This document shows positions 33,091-45,800 of a DNA stretch of 64,000 bases, piece by piece. A model generated the notes under the pieces. That model saw only the letters and a program-made list of their open reading frames with translations. It searched no databases and was not told the DNA's origin. Position 1 is the first letter of the stretch. Each line of letters opens with the position of its first letter. The stretch is from Laguncularia racemosa (taxonomy: Eukaryota; Streptophyta; Magnoliopsida; Myrtales; Combretaceae). A program made the position numbers and the translations under genes. The DNA lies in the NCBI GenBank assembly GCA_037954665.1, contig JBBMOL010000228.1, forward strand, positions 682,001 through 746,000. Direction: 5' to 3'.

Positions 33091-36000
33091 TTTTTTTAAA
33101 AAAAAAAAGCCGATATGGCTATTGCTTTTATTGATTTTGTCAAAAAGACCTTACAGTGAGCAGTATTTGAAAATATTGTACAAAAGACATTCCTCCAGCT
33201 GGAGGATGTATACAAAAGGACTGTAGGTTAGGTTGCAATGGAAGCTATCTACTTCTAATGTATGGACAACCAGCAAGATCTAAAAGGTAGATACCTTTGA
33301 GTTTCCCGGGGAGATCTTGCCATTGCACGATAGTGGTATTATCAAGTTGAGTTGCATAATGAGAAAGACATGCTGCTAAAGCATTTGCTTCGCTATATAC
33401 ATGGACAACGGATGCTGATAGTAATTGCATCAGGTTTTTTGCCTCCGTTATTTTGAGGGATAGTTGCCACGGACACTCTACACCTTCTTGAAATTAAGAC
33501 ACTAGTGACTTGTTACTGGTTTGAATCTGTATTGGGGAGATATTGTTGGTAGCACATGAGTGTAGGCCAAAAAGAATTCCCTCCAATTCTATAGATATTG
33601 CCTTCGATGTATCCATTATACATTTCATGTTTGAATGTATAAACGAGCCATCATTCCATCTCAAAATGTAAGCCCAAGCCGCTCCATCCGAAGTATATGA
33701 ACCAGCGGAGTTCATGACATAACCTAATGTGGGTCTCAACCATTTGATGATTTTCCTTGTTTTCACCCTCACCTCTAAGATGGTTGCAAATTGGTGTTTG
33801 ATAGCTTCAGCTTCTTGCATGGTATTCACTTTGGGAGAGTAGGATCTAAGAGTTAAGATTAGCTGATCCTTAGTCCGGTGATAAAGAGTTCCTATTGATG
33901 TTGTGCGTCCTTCAAATACCATTATGTTCCTAGCTCTCCATAATTTCCAGCAGATAAAGGCTGGTGTTAACTGACATATTAAGCTAAACATTGCGCCCTT
34001 TGGATGCACTTGAAACCAATTTTGTATCATGTTCCACAAGCCAGCAACCGGAGAAATATGGATGTCTAACCAGGTAGCCATAAGAATCCAAAGATCAGTA
34101 GCTATTTTGCATTTGAGGAAAAGGTGTTGTATGGATTCCATTTCACTCAAACACAAAGGGCATCGAGAGGGGTTCTGGATGAATCCAAAACCGCAAAGAA
34201 CTTCCGGAAAGGCATATAGTTTATTAAATAAACGCCACATGAATATGCGAATCCGAAGAGGCAAAAAATGATGTTTTAGTTTCTCAAAAAATTGAATGGA
34301 TTGTTGCCTCGGCCTAACCACTTCATATGTTGTTTTGTAGCTGAAAGCACCGGTGACAGATGGCATCCATATGCGTTGGTTACCTTGTACGCATGTGTTC
34401 TGTTCTGCTACATATTGTATAGCCTGAATACGCCGCCATGAGGTATGTTTCCTTGATGTTTCAGACAATGAGCTAATGAAATTTGCCCAAAGACTCTTGC
34501 CTTGTTTAAATTTCCACCATAGTTTCAATGAGGCAGCTTTAATCAAGGAGGAAAAATCACGAATTCCAAGTCCATTTTCATCTGATGGAAAAGTGATTCT
34601 ATGCCAAGCTCTCCAATGTTTGTTGTTACCATAGTCTGAGGATCCCCATAGGAATTGTTGACATTTGTGCTCAAGCTTCTTTATCACCGATTTGGGGGGT
34701 TGAATTGCTGTGAGCGTGTGAATTGGAATTACTTGCAACACATGACGAATGAGAATTATTCTACCTCCAGGTGATAAGATCTTGGTGGACCAATGGCCTA
34801 GTTTCCGTTCATAACTGTCGATTAGGTGTGAGAAATAACATTCTCGTACTCTACCCCTATAGAGTTGGCATCCTAAATATTGGAACGGAAAAGAGCTACC
34901 CGGAATTCCAAGAGAAGTCGAGACTTGTTGGATGTAGATTGGGGGACGATTGCTGGGGGGGATGAAGAAGCTCTTGTCCTTGTTGATTTTTTGTCCAGAA
35001 CCTAGCTCATAATCAGAGAGGAATCTATTGAGGTGCTGCAAGGACTTTTTATCACCACGAATGAAAACTAAGATATCATCTGCAAAACTTAGGTGTGTTA
35101 CTTTGACTGGATTTGATGAGGGAGTATGAAATGGAAGTATTTGCCCTGTCTCTTGAAGGTTTTTGAGACCACAAGATAAGGCTTCCGAAACTAACAAGAA
35201 GAGATATGGAGATAGCGGATCTCCTTGTTTGATACCCCTAGATGCTTGGAAGAAACCAACTGGACCTCCGTTTAATATGATTGAAAACCAGGCAGCTCTG
35301 AGATTATCAAGGATAAGTGATACAAAGTGGTGTGCGAAGCCGAATTTGATCATTAGATTCTGGAGGAAGGACCATGATACCCGATCAAAGGCTTTCATCA
35401 TATCCATCTTGATTATTAGATTTCCGCCTCTTGAGGGGTGTTCCAGGAATTGGGCGAGATCTTTGGCAAGGAGTATGTTTCCTATGATGTCGCGACCGCT
35501 CAGGAAGGCCAACTGCTCCAGTGAGATTATGGATGGTAGAACTAGCTTCAACCTTTCAGTTAGTACCTTTGTGAAAATTTTGTTCAAGAAATTGCAAAGG
35601 CTTATCGGTCTATAGTCCGTGAATGATGTTGTGGAGTGCTTTTTAGGTAGAAGGACAATCAGAGTGCTTGCAACCGCTCTGGGAATTGGAGTAGCAGCCA
35701 TAAAGTCTCGAGTAGCAGCTAAGAGGTCTTGTTCTATTATATCCCAACAAAAGCGATAGAAGAAACCCCCGTATCCATCAACGCCAGGTGAACTGTCCGT
35801 GTTTAAACTAAAAACAGCTTGTTTTAGCTCAGGGCCCATGATAGGACGCAACAATGCTCTATTGTCTTCGAAGGTAATTGAGTTTGGGATATTAGCAAGC
35901 AGCCTATTCTCAGCTCCAGCATCATCATCAATTGGCTGTTGCCGTAAAAGGTGAGTAAAGAAATGAACAGCTTCTACTTCTAGCTCAGCAGGGGATGATA

Positions 36001-38359
36001 TCCAATCCCCTCTTCCATTTCTGACTTTATGGATCGTCATTTTGGACCGACGGCTTGCAACAAAAGAGTGAAATAGAGTTGAATTTTCATCTCCTTCCCT
36101 AAACCATTTTATCTTGGATTTCTGTTGCATATAGTCTGTGTGCTCCCTGAGACGTGAAAATAGATTGGCTTTGGACTTCTCTAGGTTGAGTCTGTCTTCT
36201 ACTGCTCCAGTCTCTTCGTACAGCTGTTCTAGACTAGAGACCTAGGCTTCAGCTTTCTTCAGGTTTTGGAAAACATCCCCAAAATGTTGTTTGCTCCAAT
36301 CCTTAAGCTCATACTTGAGTCTCCTAAGTTTGAGTGAGAAAGCTAGCATGCCATAAGAGTTTGTTGGCTGAGACCAATTTTCCTTTATGACATCAAATAT
36401 TTCCTGTCGTCTGAGCCACATCTTTTGGAACCGAAATAAACTTAGCTTGGATGATGCCTCTTTCTGATATTGGAATAGGATAGGGCAGTGATCTGAAGAA
36501 GATCTATTCAAATGTTGAATGGAGTTTACCTGTATCATGGAGATCCAATCTGTTGAGAAAAGTAAGCGGTCAAGTTTCTTGAATACTGTTCCATTGGATC
36601 TAACTCCTTGCCATGTGAACTCATTTGCCACGGTTGGAAGCTCAATGAGCTTGCATTCAGTTATGCAATTATTGAAATCAGAAATCGCCCCCTTATTGGG
36701 AGTGGAGTTTCCTTTGTATTCATCCATTGAACGGATGACATTGAAATCTCCTCCTATTAGCCATGGCATACCCTGAGAAGACTTGGAGAGTGTTTGCATT
36801 GTCGACCACAAACCCAAACGGCCCTGTGTTGTGGAGGAAGCATAAACTACAGAGATCAAGATTGTGGTGGGAAGGTGATGATGGGTTACCTCCAAGGATA
36901 ATACCTGCTCATAATCAGTTGAAGATAACACAGAGTATTCATTGGAAATAAGAATCCAAATTTTGTTGTTAGCAGAAGATTGTGTTGTAACAAGCTTGAG
37001 TTTGTTCCTCAATGCCTGGAGGACAGCAGTGTTTGCCATCGGTTCAAGAAGGGCAACTAGTGATATTCTATGAGATTGTATTAGAAACTTAAGACGACGC
37101 TGAGATGCTTTGCTAGCAATCCCACGCACATTCCAAAAAAGCATACTAATCATTTAAAAAGAAGGGTTTTTAGGGTCACCGGATATCCTCGCGGACCGCC
37201 GAGGGTTTGTTTGACAGAAGGTAACCTTTTTTGTTGGGCTAAAGTGTCGTCTGTGTTTTTTGATTGTGGTAGCTTCATCATCTGATTGTGTCAAGCTAGG
37301 GGGCTTTCGAGTTGACAATGCGTCTTCAGATTCATCAGCTGATTCCCCTAAATTCCGATCATAATCCGTTTCCTCATTTGATTGTTCATTATCATCAGCA
37401 AGCACATTGAAGTAAGAGGATGTTGTCACCAGTGGATCAGCAGATATGTTGGGTAATTCCACATACAAAGATGCAATAGTAGTAGTGATATTTTCGGATG
37501 GAGAAATAGGATTGGTTTGCAAAGATGTTGTTACCTGAGATGATGCTAGGTCAGCTGGTATCATATTCGCTTTGGTAGGACTATTATGCCGAAATCTTTG
37601 CTTAGAGTGTACTATTGTTGCTTCATCTGGTCTTCCTTTGGTAACATCGTTCTGGGAAGAGTCTTTTGTAACAGAGGGCTTTAATGTGTTGTTCTCTGAA
37701 ATTGTCTTATCCACTTTCTCAGCTGGTTCCAACATTTTGTCCTTAGATCTGTCCGTGAACTGGTTAGTAGCTACTAGCATTCCCTCCGAGAGTTGATCAG
37801 CAGACACTGACAAGTTATTAGCTTGATTTTCTGAGGGATCCATGGGTGTGCGAGCTTTGTCTGAAGTTTGAAAACCAGATGAGGATGGGGGTTTGTCCAG
37901 AGCCTGAGATGGGGGTTTAAACTCAGCTACCTTGGTATTCTTAGGTGCAGTAATAGCAGATTTCAGTCCTCGATTACAACAATTTGCTGCCCCATGACCA
38001 ACTGTGTTGCAAAGGCGACAATAGGGGAGGAGGTCTTCATACCGTACTTTTTGAAAGTGTATCTCATCTCCTTCTCCCAATCGAAGACGCGTTGGTAGAT
38101 CTGTTAAGAGATCAACTTCGATACAAATTCGGGCTACAAAAGGTCGAGTTTTCTTCTTTGTAGCTTCGTCCAGTTTGAGAGGCGTTCCAATCATCAAGGC
38201 CAGCCGACGCAAGTAACATTCTTCAAATAGATGGATCGGAAGGTTTTCTAACGAAACCCAAACTAGAACGAGGGACGATTCCTTACCTGGACGAAAGGAG
38301 GGTGTCCATTTTAGGACTCTCATTACGTATGAATCCATGGTCCATATGGCTCTAATCCA
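33091..38359 (-). mobile_element. L1-type LINE retrotransposon, 5'-truncated, 5269 bp
   Basis: Bounded by perfect 13-bp target duplications. Minus-strand order: ORF1 (partial DUF4283 plus CCHC knuckle), ORF2 (endonuclease, RT, zf-RVT, RNase H), a short 3' UTR (33091-33244) and a short A-tail (T-run at 33091-33097). GC content is clearly higher than in the flanks. Only two stop codons and no frameshifts break ORF2, so the insertion is recent compared with every other element in the window. The 5' end is truncated inside the ORF1 coding region. Confidence 0.95.
33245..37153 (-). pseudogene. LINE ORF2: endonuclease, reverse transcriptase, RNase H, with two in-frame stops
   Basis: A single 1302-codon frame interrupted only by TAG (36242-36244) and TAA (33494-33496). 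The apurinic-type endonuclease (first about 230 residues) retains WNVRG (Asn8), LLEP (Glu37), GGDFN (Asp136), LDR (Asp195) and SDH (220-222). The RT lies after the first stop: KMDMMKAFDRV, RGIKQGDPLSP and the catalytic FADD are intact. A zf-RVT block (CPLCLSEMESIQHLFLKC) follows, then an RNase H-like domain (AKAISIELEGILFGL) and HVYSEANALAACL past the second stop. The protein would nick the target and reverse-transcribe its RNA. Here it cannot be made in one piece unless stops are read through. Confidence 0.95.
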
Positions 38360-38407
38360 ACATTTGGTAGTTAAATTATAAGTGAAATAACTCATTGAAA
38401 GTTGCAA
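37154..38407 (-). CDS. LINE ORF1 protein, 5'-truncated (DUF4283 / CCHC), fused to flanking codons
   Basis: A 417-codon open frame. Residues 1-16 come from flanking DNA, including the target duplication; LINE sequence starts at Trp17. Residues 17 to about 105 are the C-terminal part of DUF4283 (WTPSFRP, LVWVSLENLPIHLFE, IGTPLKLDEATKKK, ARICIEVDL). A CCHC knuckle C-x2-C-x4-H-x4-C sits at 130-143. The rest is a Ser/Thr/Asn-rich disordered tail with basic patches near the end. In L1-type elements ORF1 binds the RNA to form the transposition particle. The N-terminal half of DUF4283 is missing, so the protein is unlikely to be active. The stop TAA is followed immediately by the ORF2 ATG. Confidence 0.85.
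   Translation of the reverse strand: MQLSMSYFTYNLTTKCWIRAIWTMDSYVMRVLKWTPSFRPGKESSLVLVWVSLENLPIHLFEECYLRRLALMIGTPLKLDEATKKKTRPFVARICIEVDLLTDLPTRLRLGEGDEIHFQKVRYEDLLPYCRLCNTVGHGAANCCNRGLKSAITAPKNTKVAEFKPPSQALDKPPSSSGFQTSDKARTPMDPSENQANNLSVSADQLSEGMLVATNQFTDRSKDKMLEPAEKVDKTISENNTLKPSVTKDSSQNDVTKGRPDEATIVHSKQRFRHNSPTKANMIPADLASSQVTTSLQTNPISPSENITTTIASLYVELPNISADPLVTTSSYFNVLADDNEQSNEETDYDRNLGESADESEDALSTRKPPSLTQSDDEATTIKKHRRHFSPTKKVTFCQTNPRRSARISGDPKNPSF
38360..38372. repeat. Target-site duplication of the LINE, right copy
   Basis: ACATTTGGTAGTT, identical to 33078-33090; it marks the truncated 5' end of the LINE. Confidence 0.95.
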
Positions 38408-39804
38408 AGATGTAATTTTTAAAGTTTGATAACTTGATAATTGGTCTTATATAATAAAACATCTTTTAGTAGTTACATTTTTTATATCAATTATAATATG
38501 TAATTTTGGAATCTTTTGTTATTTGTACATTTTCATAATATCTTTTGATTGTTTATAATTGTTAACTTTTTATTATATACACCTTTATATTTCCGATATC
38601 TTTTGGTCACCAACAAACCGTTTTTTCAATTATGTGTGTAACTCTAGATAATTTTAATGAGTTTGTATTCTTAAAAATGATGCAAAAGACAGGGTACTCT
38701 AAAAATTTGGAATTTTGAAAGCCTTCCTCTCACTTCATTCGAGCGACTGGTATCCGTCTAGAGGACTTTGTTGGATTACCTTCTCCTCCGTGCTCTCTCT
38801 TGAGTTAGGAATAAGAAGTTTTCGTAGAAGGTATTGCGTCTAAAGTTTTTTAGCATCATCAATGAATAATGTTTATACATCATTAATAATGTTAATTATG
38901 ATAATGTTTTAAGTAAATATTTTATTTGTCATAAATATGTACGTACTTCTAAAATAAAATCCTGCATCGCACGAAGTTTTACTACTAGTGTTTTGTTAAT
39001 GTAGTTGAAACTAGTAACTGCAATCCAAGCTGAAGAAAAGCAACTTTTATAGTCAATTTAGCCTCGGACATTTTTATTCAGTTCGGAAAGGGACATACAT
39101 TTGCTTTTCAAATATCAAATTTCAAATAAATTGTAAATAAGTAGAAAAAATAGATTAGAAAATGACCCTTGGGCAGATCCTGCGATCGGCTTTGGAAAGA
39201 ATGCATTAAACAACTGTAAATCGTCGTCCCTATCCCTTTGTTGTTCTTTTTTTCTTTTTCCTTTGTCCCGAGTTAAGAGTCTAAAATCTTGTTCTACGGT
39301 TGTACAAGAATTTCATTAAACTTAATGCCTAATGCCTAATCAGATCTTTGGATTTGTTTAATCTACTCTATTTATACATACATGTTGAATAAAATTCATG
39401 CTCCTTCAAATGGAATATATATATATATATGATGAGTCCCCATTCACCCTAGTGATGATGGATCACCAACTTTACATGCCTTAAGAAGGGCCAAACTACT
39501 ACATTTTCTTAAACTTTTCGACTTATATTTGCTCTCGCCCGTTTTTCCATTTTTTTTCAAAACCCTAATATGATTTCAATTAGGCCAGATATACACTAGT
39601 AATGAACCAAAATGGCTGCCCCGAGTGCAATGCTTAAGACCTCTTTCAATAGGACATAGATGGGTCTGGACTCTGGATTATCTTAGACATCAAAAAAAAA
39701 AAAAAAGCAGAACACGTCGAAACTGAAAAAGTTGCTTTGGCCCACTTAAAAGCCTAGTGAAGCCAATAAGCTAACCTATTCGTTAATAAATAAATACAAT
39801 GTTT

Positions 39805-39836
<32 letters not shown>

Positions 39837-42800
39837 TCTTTAAAGGCGAGACTAATTTTGAAAAGTGTTTCAAATTTTCTGTTTAATCTATCAATAAATG
39901 GCTCGGGACAACCATTATATGGAAGATTGCCTCAAGATAATAAATCAAATACAGCCACAAAAATGTTCTGCCTTTAAAACAAGTTGTCATAGAATAAAAT
40001 TTTACCTAACAGTCCCTGAACAGGATCGAAATTTTCCTAAATCCTTCCTGGCTATCATCATCGTCCAATCCAAGTCTGGCAAATGCTGCAACTAATGGTC
40101 TTTCTTTCCAACTAGTACTGGACCAAGATCTCCAGAGACAATATATTCCAGATAATTATAATGGGATATATAGTATAGTCATATAGCTCAATGTTTATTA
40201 TGTCAGACAAGCAGCGGATTTCCGACAACACAGTACTAAAATGAAAGAAACAACAGCTCGAGCAATGTGTTAATATTCTATTCACCCCAAAAAAGGCGGA
40301 AAAGGAGATTAAAGTACGAACTGTAACGCACAGTCATCGTACACTTGGTAACTCAGAAAAATTTACGGGAAAACCTGCCTTTCCTTCTCTTTTTATTTTC
40401 TTAAATATTTCATCAGTTTCTCTCCATTCGATCTCCTCGCAGTGTCAAGTTTTTGTATAGACTTAGCCCCTTACGTGGCAGCTAATGCGGATCTGCTTCA
40501 TGTCTCAGTTTTATATTCATCAAAATAAATATAAATCATAGATAATTAGTTTATTTTTATTCTTACCGTTATCATGTCCTTCATGGTTTCAATTTAGTTT
40601 CTATTTCTGTATTTGTATTTTCAATTATATTGAGTTTGTATTTGTACTCTAGTATCACCTTGAAAATTATTTTAAGCCCTATTTAACCATTTTTAGTGCC
40701 ATAATATCCATGTGATTAGAAGCTCATCTTATTGAAAAAAGATTTATTAATTGTTATATCTTATATATATATATATATATAATTTTAATATATATAAACA
40801 TTTTTTAAAACAACTACTATTTATATTTTACAGAAAAATATAAATATTAAAATTTAAAAAAAAAACTTAAATAATATTAATATATCGTATAGATAAATTA
40901 GTGATGTACAAGTACCGATTAAATACTAATATCTATAACACTTACATACTACTCATTCAACCATAATATACCATTAAATATTTACACACATACACTTGCC
41001 ATAAAATACCAAATGAATCTTCCTTCCTTCTGATAAACTTCGCTATTGGAATGTTTCCATTCAATCTAGATCTGATTAATAACAAATGCGCCACTTCATT
41101 TCGATTTTGGTTTTGGTTTATGCCATTGCATTTGACAATATATACGTCTCTTTGTATGTATATATATAAATACATATATACCGATGCAATTAAACACTTT
41201 TTTTTTTTAATTTCTCTTGAAACACGTGAACCACGCGTATATTCAATTTCTAACCTGTCTTATGGAAAGTAGCTTTTATTTGATAGATCACCTGGAAACT
41301 TGATATAAGAATTAAGTTACTGATAGTAACCTTATATTTAGCGAAAATATGATTTTGCTTATTCATTTCATTACGGTATTTTGCTTCAATTATATACAAT
41401 AAAAAATTTTGGGGGGGTCATTTTTAAAATAGCCCATAAGAAATTTGACTTAGGTTTGATGTTTAATTACGATTGAGGGAAATTCTTGATACGTGCTGAA
41501 TGGCCCTAACCCAAAATATTAGAAGAAAAATTGAAGGGTGTGTCTTAGATTTTAACTCTCTTACCCTTTAGGTTTCCATCAGTTACCTAAATTTCTGAAG
41601 TGCAATCTTATGCCTAAACATCTAAAAAGTAGTATATATCTACATCCAAAGCCTTCCCAAATTTTGATTTTAGGTACCCCAATTTTGACAGAACAGCTAA
41701 GATTTAAGGGCGGTGTATGCCACTAAGACATAAAGCTCAGGGTAAAGAAACACCGCTTTGGGGGCACAAGAATTCACATGATGCATTTATCATCAATTCA
41801 AATGTCTTAGCAGCAACAAAGGACGTTAGCTAGGCTACAAGCTTTTAGCCCTTCCCGCTGCCTTAGAGAGGATTCTCGATTTTTTTTATTTTTTTATTTT
41901 TTGTAAATAATGTGTAGAGAACATATCAAATTTTAGCAAGTTTCAAACGGAAGAGATAAAATTAATCCTTTCGTATGATCATTTTCTCGAGACTCATAAC
42001 CACCCTTTGCTTTTTTAATTATATGGTAGCAATGGGACAATTATTATTGTGAAATCACGTGAAAAAAAAAATCCAATAATAGAGATTTTAAAGAAAAATT
42101 AAAAAGAAAAAGAAAGATTTAACCATAGAAAAATTAATTTATTAAGTATCTAACAATTAAAATCAAATATTTTTTTTAACTAAGTCAGATATTAATGATT
42201 TATCCTAATAGCATCCTGCTGGAGGTGGCTTAGAAAAGATACTATACGAAAAAATCAAGGTGGGTGTTTCACAAGGCAGTCACCCTAATGATACATTCTG
42301 GCAATGCGTAATCTGTGATGACGATGGTACAAGGGCATATACATTTATGAATCAAAATAACGTACCTACGCTACAAAGCGACAACCGTAAGAATACCATT
42401 GTTTGGACAAATATAACCTAAGGCTATGAGGATGAGGACATCGAGGTAATGCTGCCAACCTTGGTAGGTTTAATTAACTTTATAAGGATTAGGGATGAAT
42501 TAAAATATTTTTTTTATAATCCTATAGTTTGCATTTAATTGGTATGATAGTTATTTTACAAAATTGTTATTTCTATAAAATAAAAAATTATAATTTTTTT
42601 ATGGGATTAAAAAAATAACTATTATTTAGTTTTTTTTTTTAGTATATTTTATATCTTTTGATGAGGTCTCAAAGATACTGTGAAGAATATCTAATTGTAA
42701 TCCTATTCCTATTTTATTCAATTTTGCAAATCAAACATGTCATCAATATATTTCCAATTAGTTGGTCGAAATATGAAATAGTAGATGTTATACATGATAT

Positions 42801-45800
42801 TTATATATCAAATTTCAAATTTAAAGTTTGGGATTACCAAATGTCATATTTTATCCAATTTTTATTCATCAAATTTACCATCCCATTATTATTAGAAAGA
42901 TTTTCATGACAAACTCTTATAGGTTGAATAGCACAACCATAAATGATAAAAGAAGGGGCAACAAATTTAACTAGAGATTTGATTAGATATAATATTTAGC
43001 CAAAATTCTATACTGTAAATTTGACATTATACAGGTAGAAATACGGTTTGCCCTTCATCCAATTCATTTAAACGAGATAGCACTTGAGCTAGATAATAAG
43101 AGGTATAAATAAATATATTCATATGCGTAATAACTTATAATAATAATAATTTCTTTTGGTCAAATTTAAATGGTAATTAAATTAAAAAAAAAAAGAAAAA
43201 AAAAAAGGACACCAGATGATAAGTTGATAAATACCGTGAATGCCAAATATTTCAAATACATATAGCATTAATTGTTAATTACTCAAACCGATTAACCAAC
43301 TAGATTAGGAAATCCAATCTACAAAGGGTAATTAAACTGATTAATCAACTATATTAGGAATTCCGATCTAGGTGTCAAATGATGCTAAAACTCATCTTTA
43401 ACTTCACAGGAATGATCGAACTATCTTTAATTAAAGAGCCACCAACTATACTTCCATGTAGTTCCCAGCTAACCTCTCCTTTCAGTTCTAGTTTTGAATA
43501 GTAAATGCTCAATAATAAGATTCCATTCACAAACAGACGATAAATATTTGCTAATTCAGTTTACTTCGTACAATACCCGCCGGTTCATTTTTTTCAACAA
43601 CTTATTATAACCCCTTGCTATATATGGATAATGATTTAGAACATATTTATTTAATAGAAACAATAAATTTTCTTGAGATATTATCAAATGACTTATGTTT
43701 ATAAGTTATCGTAAATGTAGGGTATTTATTATTATTTAATTATATAAAAATATAATATATAGCAATAATATGTGACAAGTTGATGTTTCCAATGAAATTA
43801 TATACCATTTAGAAAAAACCATAATTCTTTTGAAATAAAGTATAGCGATGCAACATCATGAATGTAAAATTTGTATTGTTTTTACATTAAATCACATAAA
43901 AGCAGTAACTATTATAAAAGTACCACCATTTGCATATATCGACCGTCTCCTTAATAAAAGTTTGAAAACATTGGATAGAGGAAAATGGAAATAACCCCAA
44001 AACATTAACCATAGTATAAATATAATCTTAAATTTTTAAATATTCTAAATAACCATTCTAAATTTTAATAAATTATTAAATATTTCCTAAATTTTGATTT
44101 TAGGACAAAATACCATCTCAAAACTATCAAAATACATTCAATACCCCTTAAATTTTAACCTGTGTTTTTTAAACTAAAAAAATAAATATCTTTATATTAT
44201 TAATTTATTAAAAATTAAGAGAATTATTTACAACATTTTAAGAAATTAAAGTTTAAGGATACTTTACGAGTTTAGCATGTATACATGTAAAAGAAATGGT
44301 TGGTTAAAAAGTTTAAAAGTTTAAAATTTTTATCGTGGAATGTAATTGCGTGACATAAATTTCGATTTTCCATACGGGGATATGATTACTAGGACCACTC
44401 GATAACAAAACACCCAAAAAAAACAAAAAAACAAAAACCTAAAAACTTAAGTTAATGGATATATATTAAGTTTGATCTATTCCCGTACGTCTCGGATAAT
44501 CATGCAAATCTGTTCTTTTTCTAGCTTCAAGAACAATGCAGAAAAAGGCTCATACTTATTTAATGTGTAAAAATCTTATTCATATGTATAAAAAATGCAT
44601 AAAAAATGGGGGTAAGTATCTCGAGAAGTCCTTCATGATTACAAAAGTACCTTCTTTTTCTAATTTACCATAGCAGGTAATGAATGGATAAGAGTGTATC
44701 TAGTACATTAATATATATATATATATAAGTGATTTCTTTTTTATCTAGGGTTTTGAGAAAAGGGAGAAAACCAGGGTAGTACATACAGCAACGACAAGCA
44801 TTTATGGATCCGAAATAAGAAGACAACTACTGCCCCTTCCTAGTTTTATGAGGGTTTTCGCAGGAGCTGAAATCTTCTTTTCTGTTTCATGTCATATTCT
44901 ATTAAAGTTTTCATACAACGACAAACTTTTGCACTTGCATTAAATTCTAATCCCGGCATGGCATGGCATGCAAAAATGTCTAAAATCAACACAGAACTCA
45001 CTTCCCTACGTACCTTTCTTTCTATTGCAGCAGATGATTGCTTGCTGCTGCTGGCATTAAAAAACAGCTGCTGATAATAAGCAGGAAAGTAAGCAACGTT
45101 TTATGCAATTATATATATATATATATGAGTGTAGCATCTATCTATTTAACTGCGCTTAATTAATACTACTACTAACCCTCTCCATAATCTTAGGTTTTGT
45201 ATATATAATAAGGTTTTCCTTTGCCATTTCTGGCCATAAAAGGGTTTTCCGTATTAATAAAGGAACAATTTATAATTCAAATATAAGGAATTCGTTAAGA
45301 ATGTCCATGAATTGCATACCCTTGAGTTAAAAAAATAAAAATAAAAATAAAAAGCGTAATTATTTCCAATTAAATGGGGGAAAAAATTCTACAAATAACC
45401 AATATATATAGCAGAATACATGATTTTAAAAAAAAAATAACAATAACTTCTAAACGATACATTCATATATAGTAATTTTGTTAACATGGTCATGGAAGTA
45501 AGTTACTCAAGAAAAAAAAGTTGTCGATATTGCAATCAGCAATAACATACCTACTTATATGCAAAATCATATCTGATTAGGGAGATTTCAAACTTAATAT
45601 AGAAATGCAACTTGAAGTAAGACATTGCAGTGGATTATAATAGCAAGCACACTATAGGTTGAATACTAACATTCCAAACAAAACTTCAGCTACTCACAAG
45701 ACATGTGTGGTTGTAGTAAGTAATATCCACTACGTATCTTATATTTTATTAGAGTTTTTCTCACAGAGTGGAGCTAAGAATTAGTCAATGCAATACCGAT

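Noticed and set aside
34029..36951. Several plus-strand open frames of 60-150 codons
   Set aside because: They are antisense shadows of LINE ORF2, which has the clear domain matches on the minus strand.
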